A stretch of 64,000 bases of DNA from JBCCGR01 sp039029195 (GCA_039029195.1 JBCCGR010000018.1:15204-79203); one strand, 5' to 3'; positions 36,736-46,019 are shown, numbered from the stretch's first letter. A program made the numbers and translations. Notes: a model not told the origin generated them from the letters alone.

Positions 36736-39168
36736 ATGCGCAAATGCCTTTGGCTGACTTGCATTGTACTGCTTACCGCGTTTCAAGCCTTTCCAACTTC
36801 ATATGCGAACGAGCCGGGGACTTCTGAAGTCCCCCTTGACGTTCCGCTACAGCCGACCGAACTGAGGGGGCCTCTCACCGAAGAGGAAGCGGCCTCCCGG
36901 GACGGTCTTTCGCTGTTTCTGGATGTCGTCATCAACGGTCATCGCAAACAACTGATTGCGGAATTTCGCGGTGACCCGGGCGGGCGTCTCAGTGCGGAAG
37001 CAGGAGAGTTGCGTGAAATTGGCGTTGATCCGGGTGACGGGCGGCAACCGAAGGACCGTGTCTATCTCGATGAGCTGACCGGGATTGCCTACAAATATGA
37101 AGCAACCGAGCAGGCGATCTATATCGATCTGGATCCCACCAAATCGACGCTTGCGAAATACAGTGCGCGCGGCACTGTGCATGATGTTCCGGTTCTGACG
37201 CCCGGTTATGGCGCAGCCCTCAACTATTCGATCTCCGGGCAGATTTCGTCGGGAACGAAAACCATTGATCCGAGCTTCAACGGTGGTTCGGCTCTGCTCG
37301 ATGGTTGGCTGTTTTCGCCATACGGCTCGATTTACCAGTCGGGCATTGTGGATTTCGCCAGCAACAGCAAGTCCCGACTACGGCGGCTGGACACTTACTG
37401 GTCGCATACCATTGTTGAAAAGCAGCTGACACTGCGGGCAGGTGATCTGATATCAGGCGGGCTTGCCTGGACTCGTCCAATACGCATGGGTGGTGTTCAG
37501 GCGCGCCACAATTTCCGCACCCGCCCTGACCTTATCATCCAACCGCTGCCGCAATTTGAGGGAACGGCGGCGGTACCATCGACGGTGGATGTTTATCTGG
37601 GAAATCTGCGGCTTTCCTCCACCGAAGTGGATACGGGACGATTTCTCATATCTGACCTGCCAACCCCCACGGGCAGTGGCGAACTCCGCGTTGTTGTGCA
37701 GGATGCGACAGGGAAAAGGACCGAACAAACCCTTCCGTTTGGCACAAGCGAACGCCTGCTGCGAAAGGGGCTTTACGATTATTCCGCATCCGTGGGTGTC
37801 ACCCGCACAGGATATGCGTCGATCAACGACAATTATGGTGATACCGCCATCTTTTCCGGCAGCCTGCGGTACGGCTTGACCGACGAGCACACGCTGGAAC
37901 TCCACTCGGAAGGAGGGGCAGGCCTCGTCAATGGTGGGGCAGGTATTCTGGTTGGGCTGGGTCCGCGCGGCACGCTCAATTTTGCAGGTGCCGCCAGCAC
38001 ATTGAATGGTCGCCGTGGTGGGCTTGTGTCAGCCGGATACAGCTATGGCAATCGTCACTATTCATTCAAGGCTGAAACCCGGCGCCTCGTCGGCGACTAT
38101 GTTGATCTTGCAGATACGAATGGGATTGCATCCATTGATTTTTCACGCCTTGATCGGGTGATCGCGTATGATCGTCTATTTGCCGGAATTCGATTGCCAA
38201 ACACCGATGCGTCTTTGGGTCTCGGTTACTCGCACACCGAAAGCACCACGGAAGGCCACCGCCATTTTGTGACCGCGACCCTGGGCAAGAGAATGAGTGA
38301 CAATGCGCACTTCTCACTGTCAGCCCAGTCAGAAGTCTCCCGTGAGCGCAACATCGGCATCTATGCCGGAATGACGTTCACTCTGGATGATAACAAGAGC
38401 GCGTCCGTCGGCGTTTCCAGCACAGAAGACGGTTTGGCGAGCGAGGCCACCTATTCCAAATCGCGTGGGCAAAAGCCCGGAAGTTACGGCTATTCTGCCT
38501 CGATCCGAAAAAGCAAGAAGATCACCCGCGGTGCGCTGCGGGCGTCCTATGTGGGCGACGTCAACGACTTCCGCGTTTCGCTAGATGCGAGCAAGGACAG
38601 CGTGACAGCCTACGGAACGGTGGAGGGTGGCGTGGCGATCATGGGCGGTAATGTTCACCTGTCGCGACGCATCGATGATTCATTCGCTGTGGTGGATGCA
38701 GGCGCGCCAAATGTTGTTGTCTATCATGAGAACCAGCCGGTCGGGAAAACGGGCAGGAGCGGGCAGTTCCTCGTGCCGGGCATTCGGTCATTTGAATCGA
38801 ACAAGGTTTCGATTGAACCAAATGATCTGCCAGTGAACTCTGCGGTATCGGAAACACAACGCCGCATTGCTCTGCCGGAGCGATCCGGAACGCTGGTGAA
38901 GTTTGACGGGGTGGGTAAAGCGTCCTCGTCTGCGTTAGTCATTCTGGTCGATGCGGCCGGTGCGCACATCCCGGTCGGTTCGGTTGTCGCCGTTCAGGGG
39001 TCTGATGAGGAACATATAGTTGGCTATGACGGCCAGGCGTTCCTGTCTGGGCTTTCCTCCAACAACCAAATCACCGTGAACACCAGCGATGTTGAATGCA
39101 GGGCCAGTTTTGAGTTTGCTGCCCGGATTGAAGCGCAAACCCAGATCGGTCCCGTTGTGTGTCAGTAA
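36736..39168 (+). CDS. Outer-membrane usher protein (CsuD-like)
   Basis: The 810-residue protein has a signal peptide (about 1-24, SYANEP) and AAGGAG before its ATG. It has the usher N-domain (SLFLDVVINGHRKQLIAEF), a central beta-barrel interrupted by a plug, and C-terminal domains with AHIPVGSVVAVQGSDEEHIVGYDGQAFLSGL. The signature VDVYLGNLRLSSTEVDTGRFLISDLP is typical of archaic ushers. It secretes and assembles the pilins. It ends the four-gene operon. Confidence 0.93.
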   Translation: MRKCLWLTCIVLLTAFQAFPTSYANEPGTSEVPLDVPLQPTELRGPLTEEEAASRDGLSLFLDVVINGHRKQLIAEFRGDPGGRLSAEAGELREIGVDPGDGRQPKDRVYLDELTGIAYKYEATEQAIYIDLDPTKSTLAKYSARGTVHDVPVLTPGYGAALNYSISGQISSGTKTIDPSFNGGSALLDGWLFSPYGSIYQSGIVDFASNSKSRLRRLDTYWSHTIVEKQLTLRAGDLISGGLAWTRPIRMGGVQARHNFRTRPDLIIQPLPQFEGTAAVPSTVDVYLGNLRLSSTEVDTGRFLISDLPTPTGSGELRVVVQDATGKRTEQTLPFGTSERLLRKGLYDYSASVGVTRTGYASINDNYGDTAIFSGSLRYGLTDEHTLELHSEGGAGLVNGGAGILVGLGPRGTLNFAGAASTLNGRRGGLVSAGYSYGNRHYSFKAETRRLVGDYVDLADTNGIASIDFSRLDRVIAYDRLFAGIRLPNTDASLGLGYSHTESTTEGHRHFVTATLGKRMSDNAHFSLSAQSEVSRERNIGIYAGMTFTLDDNKSASVGVSSTEDGLASEATYSKSRGQKPGSYGYSASIRKSKKITRGALRASYVGDVNDFRVSLDASKDSVTAYGTVEGGVAIMGGNVHLSRRIDDSFAVVDAGAPNVVVYHENQPVGKTGRSGQFLVPGIRSFESNKVSIEPNDLPVNSAVSETQRRIALPERSGTLVKFDGVGKASSSALVILVDAAGAHIPVGSVVAVQGSDEEHIVGYDGQAFLSGLSSNNQITVNTSDVECRASFEFAARIEAQTQIGPVVCQ

Positions 39169-39258
39169 TGCGGTCTTCCAATAAAAGGATTGCAAATCTG
39201 ACGAGAGCCCTCAAAATCTGAGATAGATTTTGGTCTTCGATTTACAGGACGCTCTGAC

Positions 39259-39870
39259 TTGGATGCACAACTGGTGAAACTGGGGTCGCTGACAGCGCTA
39301 CCCGTGATGGCGAATGATGCCGAATATGGCGATGAACTGAAAAAACGCATTAAGCCGCTTTTTTGCGGTGTTGGCCCGGTGGAAGCCGGCGTTCTGGTGT
39401 CGAAAGCGTTGGCAGAATTGGCTGCGAGTAGTAGCCTTCCGGACATTGTCCTGTCGCTTGGAAGCGCGGGTTCCAATTCTCTGGAACAAGGCGCCGTCTA
39501 TGAGGTCAGCCAGGTTTCCTATCGGGACATGGATGCGTCTGCCTTCGGGTTTGAAAAGGGACAAACGCCGTTTCTGGATGTGCCTCCGATCGTTGAAATT
39601 GAAAAACGCATCGCGGGCGTCCCATCGGCCTCATTGAGCACCGGTGCCAACGTGGTTTCCGGAGATGCCTATGCCGCAATCGATGCAGATATGGTCGACA
39701 TGGAAAGCTGGGCCGTCATGCGGACCACACAAGTGTTCGGGATTGGTTTTTTAGGATTGCGTGGCATTTCTGATGGCCGCGAGCCCGTCAGTTCCATTTC
39801 CGACTGGACGGACTATCTGCATGTGGTTGATGAAAATCTGGCAGCTGCTCTCGACAAAACCAACGAGTAA
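39259..39870 (+). CDS. 5'-methylthioadenosine/S-adenosylhomocysteine nucleosidase-like protein
   Basis: The start is TTG 39259 (no in-frame ATG gives a full domain), giving 203 residues. The nucleoside phosphorylase fold is seen in LFCGVGPVEAGVLVSKAL, DIVLSLGSAGSNSLEQG and VDMESWAVMR. The catalytic-type Asp lies in GISDGREPV. It is shorter than E. coli MTAN and lacks its N-terminal AMEEE segment. It should cleave MTA, SAH or a related nucleoside; specificity is inferred only. Confidence 0.78.
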   Translation: MDAQLVKLGSLTALPVMANDAEYGDELKKRIKPLFCGVGPVEAGVLVSKALAELAASSSLPDIVLSLGSAGSNSLEQGAVYEVSQVSYRDMDASAFGFEKGQTPFLDVPPIVEIEKRIAGVPSASLSTGANVVSGDAYAAIDADMVDMESWAVMRTTQVFGIGFLGLRGISDGREPVSSISDWTDYLHVVDENLAAALDKTNE

Positions 39871-39966
39871 GACGAACACGAACCCTCGTGTCGTAAGCGG
39901 GATGATAATTTTTGTTGTCGTCTGCTTAGGCTTGCGAAAACCATCTCCGATTTTCACGAGGGACCA

Positions 39967-41130
39967 ATGGACTTCTCCCTTAGCGAAGAGCAACGCCTGA
40001 TCGTCGAGACGACCCGGTCGTTTGTGGAAAATGAACTCTACCCTCACGAACTGGAAATCGAGCGCACGGGTGTGCTGCGCCCCGAGCTGGTGGATGAAAT
40101 CAAGGCAAAGGCCATTGAAGCTGGCCTTTATGCGGCGAACATGCCGGAAAATGTTGGTGGAGCCGGGCTCGATACGCTGACGTGGCTACTCTATGAAAAG
40201 GAGCTTGGCCGCGCCAACTATGCGCTGCATTGGACATGTGTCGCCCGACCGTCGAACATTCTTCTTGCCGGTACGAAAGACCAGCAGGAGAAATATCTCT
40301 TTCCCTGTATCCAGGGTGAAAAATCCGATTGTCTCGCCATGACGGAACCGGATGCGGGGTCCGACCTTCGTGGCATGAAGGCGAGTGCCGTAAAGGATGG
40401 TGACGACTGGATCCTGAACGGCACAAAGCACTTTATTTCCCATGCCGATAGCGCGGATTTTGCCATTTGCTTCATGGCCACGGGCGGAGAGGAAACGCCC
40501 CGCGGACCAAAGAAGCTGATCACCGCCTTCTTTGTCGACAAAGGTCATCCGGGGTTCGAAGTGCGCGATGGTTACGCGAATGTCTCGCACCGCGGTTACC
40601 CGAATTCAGTGTTGGAATTTGATGATTGTCGACTTCCGGCGGACGCCGTGCTTGGCGAAGTTCACAAGGGGTTTGATGTCGCCAATGAATGGTTGGGCGC
40701 GACCCGCCTCCAGGTGGCCTCGACCTGTCTTGGTCGCGCTGAGCGAGCGTTCAATCTTGCTGTAGAATGGGCGGCTGAACGTAAGCAATTCGGTCAGGCT
40801 ATTGGAAAATATCAGGGCGTTTCGTTCAAGCTTGCTGACATGGCCACCCGCTTGAAGGCGTCAGAACTCATGGTCTGGGAAGCAGGCTGGAAATTCGACG
40901 AAGGCACGGTCACAGACAGTGACATGGCCATGGCAAAGCTGATGGCAACCGAGATGCTGGCCTTTGTTGCCGACGAGGCAATCCAGATCCATGGTGGCAT
41001 GGGTCTGATGGATGAACTTCCATTGGAGAGGATTTGGCGCGACGCCCGGGTTGAGCGAATTTGGGAAGGCACCAGCGAAATTCAGCGCCACATCATTTCC
41101 CGTGCTCTGCTCCGCCCACTGGGTGCATAA
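39967..41130 (+). CDS. Acyl-CoA dehydrogenase
   Basis: The start is ATG 39967 with GAGGGA upstream; the protein has 387 residues. FAD/CoA features are CLAMTEPDAGSDLRGMKASAV and RKQFGQAIGKYQGV. The C-terminal segment IWEGTSEIQRHIISRALL holds the catalytic Glu at the usual WEGTSEIQ position. It oxidises an acyl-CoA to the 2-enoyl-CoA with electron-transfer flavoprotein as acceptor. It is the first gene of a tightly coupled trio (0-bp and overlapping junctions) with a CoA ligase and an enoyl-CoA hydratase. Confidence 0.93.
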   Translation: MDFSLSEEQRLIVETTRSFVENELYPHELEIERTGVLRPELVDEIKAKAIEAGLYAANMPENVGGAGLDTLTWLLYEKELGRANYALHWTCVARPSNILLAGTKDQQEKYLFPCIQGEKSDCLAMTEPDAGSDLRGMKASAVKDGDDWILNGTKHFISHADSADFAICFMATGGEETPRGPKKLITAFFVDKGHPGFEVRDGYANVSHRGYPNSVLEFDDCRLPADAVLGEVHKGFDVANEWLGATRLQVASTCLGRAERAFNLAVEWAAERKQFGQAIGKYQGVSFKLADMATRLKASELMVWEAGWKFDEGTVTDSDMAMAKLMATEMLAFVADEAIQIHGGMGLMDELPLERIWRDARVERIWEGTSEIQRHIISRALLRPLGA

Positions 41131-43149
41131 GTGCAATCGCTTCAGCGAATGTTCCGGCCGCGCTCGGTGGCAGCGATTGGTGGGAACTGGGCAGAAAACG
41201 TTGTCGAACAGTGCCTGAGGATGGGTTTCGATGGCAACATCTGGCCTGTTAGTCCTACCCGGGAGGCGATGCACGAGGTCGCCTGCTACAAATCCGTAAG
41301 TGACCTGCCGTCCCCACCTGACGTGGCCTTCGTCGGCGTCAATCGTCACCTGGCGATTGAAACGGTCTCCCAACTGCGAAAGTTGGGCTGTGGCGGGGTT
41401 GTGTGTTTTGCCTCCGGTTTCGCGGAATCGGGCGATACCGATCTACAGAAACAATTTGTGGCCGCTGCCGGCGACATGCCCGTGCTGGGCCCCAATTGCT
41501 ACGGGATCATCAACTATCTTGATGGCGCGCTCGTTTGGCCAGACCAACATGGCGGACGCCGGGTTGAACGGGGTGTGGGGCTGATTTCCCAGTCCTCAAA
41601 CATCGTCATCAATCTGTCGATGCAGCAGCGCGGCTTGCCGATTGCCTACATCGCCTGTGTGGGCAATCAGGCGCAGACTGGCCTCAACGAGATCGCTGAA
41701 TTCATGATCTCTGATAAGCGGGTAACCGCAATCGGTCTTTATATTGAAGGTTTGACCGATGCTGAAGGGTTTGCGGCCATGGTGCAAAAGGCCAATGCCG
41801 CGGGAAAACAGGTTGTTCTGATCAAGGCGGGGCGCACGGAAGCATCTCAATCGGCAATCCGGTCGCACACCGCAAGCCTGGCAGGAGATGCGGTGATCTC
41901 GTCTGCTTTTTTTCGTCAATGTGGGGCGATTGAAGTCACAACACCTGCCGACCTGACAGAAACTCTCAAAATTCTGCACGTCCATGGTTCATTGCCTGGC
42001 AACAAGCTCGCAACGATGTCCTCTTCCGGAGGAGAGGCTGGGCTGATTGCTGACCTCGGTTCTGAGCGGGACATCGTTTTCCCGGAGCCTACCGCGCAAC
42101 AACGCAGCGATCTCAATGCGGTTTTGGGAGATCTGGTGGCGATTGCCAATCCGCTCGACTATCACACTTTCATCTGGGGCGACGAAGCCAAGATGCGCGA
42201 TGTCTTCATAGCAATGATGAAGGGTGAGCAGAACCTCACCACGCTCGTCATGGACTATCCGAACGAAAAGCGCTGTTCGTGGGATGACTGGAAGCCAACT
42301 GTGAGAGCATTCGAAGCCGCATCTAAAGAAACCGGTGCGCCCACTGCGATCTCGGTGACAATGTCGGAAAATCTGCCGGAAGACGAAGCCGATCGGCTGA
42401 TTGCCCGGGGTATCGTGCCGATGTGTGGCCTGTCGGAAACCCTGAACGCATTTGAAGCTGCGGCATCCGCAAACAGCGGTGCCGACTGGTTGCCGCTCCG
42501 CATTTCAAAATGTGCTGAAGACGCATCCTTTTTGAGCGAAGATGCGGCCAAGTCCATCTTAAGGGAAGCTGGATTGCCAGTGCCGAATTCAGTCTCCGGA
42601 CCGTCGCCCGCGCAGTGTGCGGAAGCTGGAAAAGCGCTAAATGCACCACTAGTTCTGAAAGGCATGGGCATTGCTCACAAAAGCGAAATGGGGGCCGTGC
42701 ACCTCAACCTGTCACGCACAGATGTCGGGAATTGGCCGCTGATTGATAGGGCGACGTCCTATCTACTCGAAGAACAGATCGCCGATGGTGTTGCGGAACT
42801 CATGGTGGGCTTGAGGCAGGTCGATCTTTATGGGATTGCGCTGACAATCGGGTTTGGTGGCACAAGTGCTGAATTGCTCAACGATACACAGACCCTTGTT
42901 CTGCCGGTGCCCCGCGACGATGTTGTAAAAGCTATGAATGATCTGAAGCTCTCGCCGCTGCTGAATGGTTATCGCGGCAAGCCGAAGGCGGATGTTGATG
43001 CAGCGGTGGACATCATCGTTCGGCTTGCGGAACTCATCTGCAGCGATGCTTCAATCGAGGAAATTGAAATCAATCCGATCATCGTCAAACGGTTGGGGGA
43101 GGGAGCTGTGATCGCCGATGCCCTGATCCGCAGGAGAGAAACACAATGA
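41131..43149 (+). CDS. Acetate--CoA ligase family protein (ADP-forming, fused subunits)
   Basis: GTG 41131 follows directly on the previous stop codon. The 672-residue protein has an N-terminal CoA-binding Rossmann domain (MFRPRSVAAIGGNWAENV...NIWPVSP) and a succinyl-CoA-ligase-like domain with SHTASLAGD, which holds the phosphorylated-His region. The C-terminal ATP-grasp domain (LSEDAAKSILREAGLPVPNS...IEEIEINPIIV) completes the order. It forms an acyl-CoA from a carboxylic acid with ATP to ADP. The acid is unknown. Its stop overlaps the next ATG. Confidence 0.9.
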   Translation: MQSLQRMFRPRSVAAIGGNWAENVVEQCLRMGFDGNIWPVSPTREAMHEVACYKSVSDLPSPPDVAFVGVNRHLAIETVSQLRKLGCGGVVCFASGFAESGDTDLQKQFVAAAGDMPVLGPNCYGIINYLDGALVWPDQHGGRRVERGVGLISQSSNIVINLSMQQRGLPIAYIACVGNQAQTGLNEIAEFMISDKRVTAIGLYIEGLTDAEGFAAMVQKANAAGKQVVLIKAGRTEASQSAIRSHTASLAGDAVISSAFFRQCGAIEVTTPADLTETLKILHVHGSLPGNKLATMSSSGGEAGLIADLGSERDIVFPEPTAQQRSDLNAVLGDLVAIANPLDYHTFIWGDEAKMRDVFIAMMKGEQNLTTLVMDYPNEKRCSWDDWKPTVRAFEAASKETGAPTAISVTMSENLPEDEADRLIARGIVPMCGLSETLNAFEAAASANSGADWLPLRISKCAEDASFLSEDAAKSILREAGLPVPNSVSGPSPAQCAEAGKALNAPLVLKGMGIAHKSEMGAVHLNLSRTDVGNWPLIDRATSYLLEEQIADGVAELMVGLRQVDLYGIALTIGFGGTSAELLNDTQTLVLPVPRDDVVKAMNDLKLSPLLNGYRGKPKADVDAAVDIIVRLAELICSDASIEEIEINPIIVKRLGEGAVIADALIRRRETQ

Positions 43150-43928
43150 GCGAAGACATTCTGGTCCGCCGTGAAGGCGGCATTCTCGAAGTCACCTTGG
43201 CGCGAGGGAAGGCAAATGCCGTTGATCTGGCGACAAGCCGGGTTCTCGGCGACATCTTTGCAGAGTTCCGCGATGAACCGGACATGCGGGTGGCGATCTA
43301 TACAGGTCGGGGTGAGAAATTCTTCTGCCCGGGATGGGATCTGAAAGCCGCCGCCGATGGCGATGCGGTCGATGGAGACTACGGCGTTGGCGGCTTTGGA
43401 GGCCTTCAGGAACTTCGCGATCTGAACAAGCCGGTGATTGCCGCCATCAACGGGATTGCCTGCGGTGGCGGTTTGGAGATTGCGCTCTCCTGTGATCTCA
43501 TTCTTGCGGCTGAACACGCGACGTTTGCATTGCCGGAAATCCGATCTGGTACGGTCGCCGACGCGGCATCCTGCAAGCTGCCCAAGCGTATTCCCTATCA
43601 CATTGCGATGGAACTGCTTCTCACCGGGCGATGGTTCGATGCGGAAGAGGCGAACCGTTGGGGTCTGGTGAACGAAATTTTGCCAGCCGACAAACTGCTG
43701 GAGCGGGCCTGGGAGCTTGCCCGGCACATCGAAACCGGACCGCCGCTTGTGATGGCGGCAATCAAGGAAGTGGTGCGCGAAGCCGAAGACCGAAAATTTC
43801 AGGACGCCCTGAACAAGGTAACGCAGCGTCAGCTACGCACGGTGGATATACTATATGGAAGCGAAGATCAGCTTGAAGGCGCGCGCGCCTTTGCAGAAAA
43901 ACGCGATCCTGTTTGGAAAGGGCGGTAG
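43146..43928 (+). CDS. Enoyl-CoA hydratase/isomerase, carnitinyl-CoA dehydratase-like
   Basis: The 260-residue crotonase-fold enzyme overlaps the ligase gene in an ATGA junction. The oxyanion-hole segments are KFFCPGWDLKAAADG and IACGGGLEIALSCDLILAAEHATFALPEIRSG. Its best overall resemblance, by eye, is to CaiD (carnitinyl-CoA dehydratase), for example in FGGLQELRDLNKPVIAAING. It should hydrate the enoyl-CoA made by the upstream dehydrogenase. The substrate is not established. Confidence 0.88.
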   Translation: MSEDILVRREGGILEVTLARGKANAVDLATSRVLGDIFAEFRDEPDMRVAIYTGRGEKFFCPGWDLKAAADGDAVDGDYGVGGFGGLQELRDLNKPVIAAINGIACGGGLEIALSCDLILAAEHATFALPEIRSGTVADAASCKLPKRIPYHIAMELLLTGRWFDAEEANRWGLVNEILPADKLLERAWELARHIETGPPLVMAAIKEVVREAEDRKFQDALNKVTQRQLRTVDILYGSEDQLEGARAFAEKRDPVWKGR

Positions 43929-43951
43929 GCGCGCGTTCGATCCGGATCAAT

Positions 43952-43979
43952 GGATTGCGGCCCAAAAAGACCGCAATCC
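43952..43979. terminator. Hairpin between convergent genes
   Basis: GGATTGCGG / CCGCAATCC is a perfect 9-bp stem with a 10-nt A-rich loop. It lies 23 bp after the hydratase stop and just before the convergent thioredoxin-like gene. There is no T-tract, so intrinsic termination would be weak. Confidence 0.4.
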
Positions 43980-43987
43980 TAGCCACT

Positions 43988-44476
43988 CTACAAAAGCTGT
44001 AAGAACGCATTTTTCAACGCAAGGCTTGATCGCTGGCCACGCAATGTGTGTTTCAGACGACCATTTTTGTCGAACAACAACAGGGTCACATGCGGGACTC
44101 CGTATCTGTTGGCAAAGGATTTGCCCTCCGTCGTGCGGATGTTGGCAACCACATAGTTGATCTTATCCGTTCCTAAATCATCCAGTGCGGCCAGTGTTTC
44201 CTTCTGCAATGCCCGGCAGGACGGGCATTGTGGATCATGGATCTGAACCACACTTGGCGTTCCGTTGCCGACACGGGTTAGATCATGTTCATGCATCGTT
44301 GCCCGTACATGATCGACAACGAGAAACCCAAGTCCGCCCGCGATTCCCACTCCAACAAACAGATTGCGTACCTTTCGAAGGGTGGATCGTTTGCCGATAT
44401 CTGGCGCCGGTGTGTTGGTAGCAGGCGTGGGTTTTCTTCTGTTGCGGGGTTTTTGTTGACGTGGTGATTTCTTCAT
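43988..44476 (-). CDS. Membrane-anchored thioredoxin-fold protein
   Basis: The start is taken as ATG 44476 (162 residues); a TTG 12 bp upstream is the alternative. A basic Lys/Arg/Pro-rich N-terminus (about 1-35) precedes one transmembrane segment (LFVGVGIAGGLGFLVV, about 39-54). A periplasmic thioredoxin-like domain follows, with the CxxC motif CPSC (about 84-87) and the cis-Pro loop YGVPHVTLLLF. It probably handles thiol-disulfide exchange in the periplasm. Partners are unknown. Confidence 0.82.
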   Translation of the reverse strand: MKKSPRQQKPRNRRKPTPATNTPAPDIGKRSTLRKVRNLFVGVGIAGGLGFLVVDHVRATMHEHDLTRVGNGTPSVVQIHDPQCPSCRALQKETLAALDDLGTDKINYVVANIRTTEGKSFANRYGVPHVTLLLFDKNGRLKHTLRGQRSSLALKNAFLQLL

Positions 44477-44611
44477 TGCTGTTCCCAATTGCAGACGCTG
44501 GTCGCATTGCGCTGAGCAACCGATCTGCTTTCCTGAAATTCTTAGTAGATGGCAGGCCTATTGGAGCCCGCGATGACCATGCACGACGATCAACGCGCAC
44601 GGGTGTGGCAA

Positions 44612-44950
44612 TCAGGAAATGGGGGGGCGAAGATCCATATAAGAAAACAAAATATCGCGGAGTCGAGTTGCACCGGCGCTGAAATCTGCAGGCGCTTTGG
44701 GCGTAATGATTATGGTGAGAGAAATGACGGCTTTGCAGTCTGGTTTGCAGACAGACGCGCTCGATTTGAGAAACGAATCCGTTTGGCAGCAGCCGACATC
44801 ATCAGGCAAATCCGCCAAGTCAGTGCCGACTTTGCCGCTCTGCAATACGGCAATCGCCTCTGCTTCATAAAGGTCATCTACCATGCCAGCCGCAAATCCG
44901 CTGTGAACTGACGCGGCAAAAACGATGGCAATGAGCAAAAAGCGCAACAT
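44612..44950 (-). CDS. Hypothetical exported protein
   Basis: The 112-residue frame starts at ATG 44950 after GAAGAGAA. A convincing signal peptide (MLRFLLIAIVFAASVHSGFAAG) is followed by MVDDLYEAEAI and about 80 residues with four Cys (GCC and CKPDC). No family is recognised. The start of the mature part recalls DUF2066 proteins, but the rest does not, so this could be a decayed remnant rather than a working gene. Confidence 0.5.
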   Translation of the reverse strand: MLRFLLIAIVFAASVHSGFAAGMVDDLYEAEAIAVLQSGKVGTDLADLPDDVGCCQTDSFLKSSASVCKPDCKAVISLTIIITPKAPADFSAGATRLRDILFSYMDLRPPIS

Positions 44951-45013
44951 TTCTCTTCGATAGCGAAACGCCGCCGGTCAACCAATCGTCAGGTTTTCAA
45001 TTCTGTGTGAGTG

Positions 45014-45742
45014 TCACGCCTTTGACTCGGTCGCCTCTTTCAGCTTCTGCGCGGCCTTTTTAGACACAACAACAGTCACCACGAGAGTCGCGAGGATACC
45101 CACACCGAAGAGCACATATTTCAGGATGCTCATATCTCCTGCGCCAGCCGACGCACCAAGGTCTGCAATCCAGATGTAAAGGAGTGTGCCGGGCAAAATG
45201 CCAAAGAAGGTGGCGATTGTGCTTGGCCAGAATCCGACCGGTGTAACGCCAAGGAACCAGTTTTGCAGTGAAAACGGGAATGCCGGTGAAAGCCGCAAAA
45301 GCAAGACGACGCGCCAACCTTCCTCGCGAATAGCCTCATTCACTGCACGGAACTTGGGATAGTCTTGGATTTTGGTTTGAACGCGTTCGTGGAACACATA
45401 TCGGGCGGCAAGAAATGATATCGCTGCACCGATTGTTGCGGCGACCACGACAATTGGGAAACCCCAAAGACCGAAGGCCACACCGGCCGCCAGTGTCAAA
45501 GGTGAGCCCGGCACCAGCGCGAATGTGGCGAGTGCGTAGACCACAATGAATGCAATCACACCAAACGCGCCCTGGCTCTCGACCCAGGTCTGAAATGACG
45601 CAATCCACTCCTGAACCGGAAGATAAGACCAGCCCGCAACCAGCGCGCCGAGCGCCAGCGCGATCAACGCCCAACGGGTCCATCCAGATTTTTTGACAGG
45701 CTGTGTGTCTACCATTGTCGTAGCGTCGGCAATCGAATTCAT
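45014..45742 (-). CDS. TVP38/TMEM64 family membrane protein
   Basis: The 242-residue inner-membrane protein starts at ATG 45742. About five to six hydrophobic segments flank the VTT/SNARE-associated core: FALVPGSPLTLAAGVAFGLWGFPIV and LRLSPAFPFSLQNWFLGVTPVGFWP. Family members are DedA-superfamily proteins thought to move or flip phospholipids or undecaprenyl carriers. A polar N-terminus and a Lys-rich C-terminal tail face the cytosol. Confidence 0.92.
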   Translation of the reverse strand: MNSIADATTMVDTQPVKKSGWTRWALIALALGALVAGWSYLPVQEWIASFQTWVESQGAFGVIAFIVVYALATFALVPGSPLTLAAGVAFGLWGFPIVVVAATIGAAISFLAARYVFHERVQTKIQDYPKFRAVNEAIREEGWRVVLLLRLSPAFPFSLQNWFLGVTPVGFWPSTIATFFGILPGTLLYIWIADLGASAGAGDMSILKYVLFGVGILATLVVTVVVSKKAAQKLKEATESKA

Positions 45743-46019
45743 CTTGGACCCTGTGTTCTAACAACTCTTGCGCGGTGATGCGATTCACCATCATTCGCAA
45801 ATGCTTGAGGCTCAGCGCCATCTTTCTCAGCGCAAAAGTATGAACAATTCAATGAATTGGGAGGGGTCTCACAGACAGTTGACGGAATGCCCCCGGTTCG
45901 TGAACGCACAGTGGTGCCACGAACTGCCTTGTGCACATGCCCTCGCACCGATATTGGTTTGCCAACGGGATATTGAGCGATGACCATGCTTTGGATCATC
46001 GCCTCGGAAGGACAATTCG

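Noticed and set aside
39879..39894. Short ACACGA/TCGTGT hairpin after the nucleosidase-like gene
   Set aside because: Only a 6-bp stem, and the T-rich stretch is too far downstream to form a terminator.
39967..43928. Reading the trio as DMSP demethylation genes dmdB-dmdC-dmdD
   Set aside because: DmdB is an AMP-forming ligase, whereas this ligase has the ADP-forming CoA-binding plus ATP-grasp layout; the hydratase looks closer to CaiD. dmdA is not present.
45768..45983. 71-residue plus-strand frame upstream of the GCDH-like gene
   Set aside because: No ribosome binding site, odd composition and no family; most likely untranslated leader.
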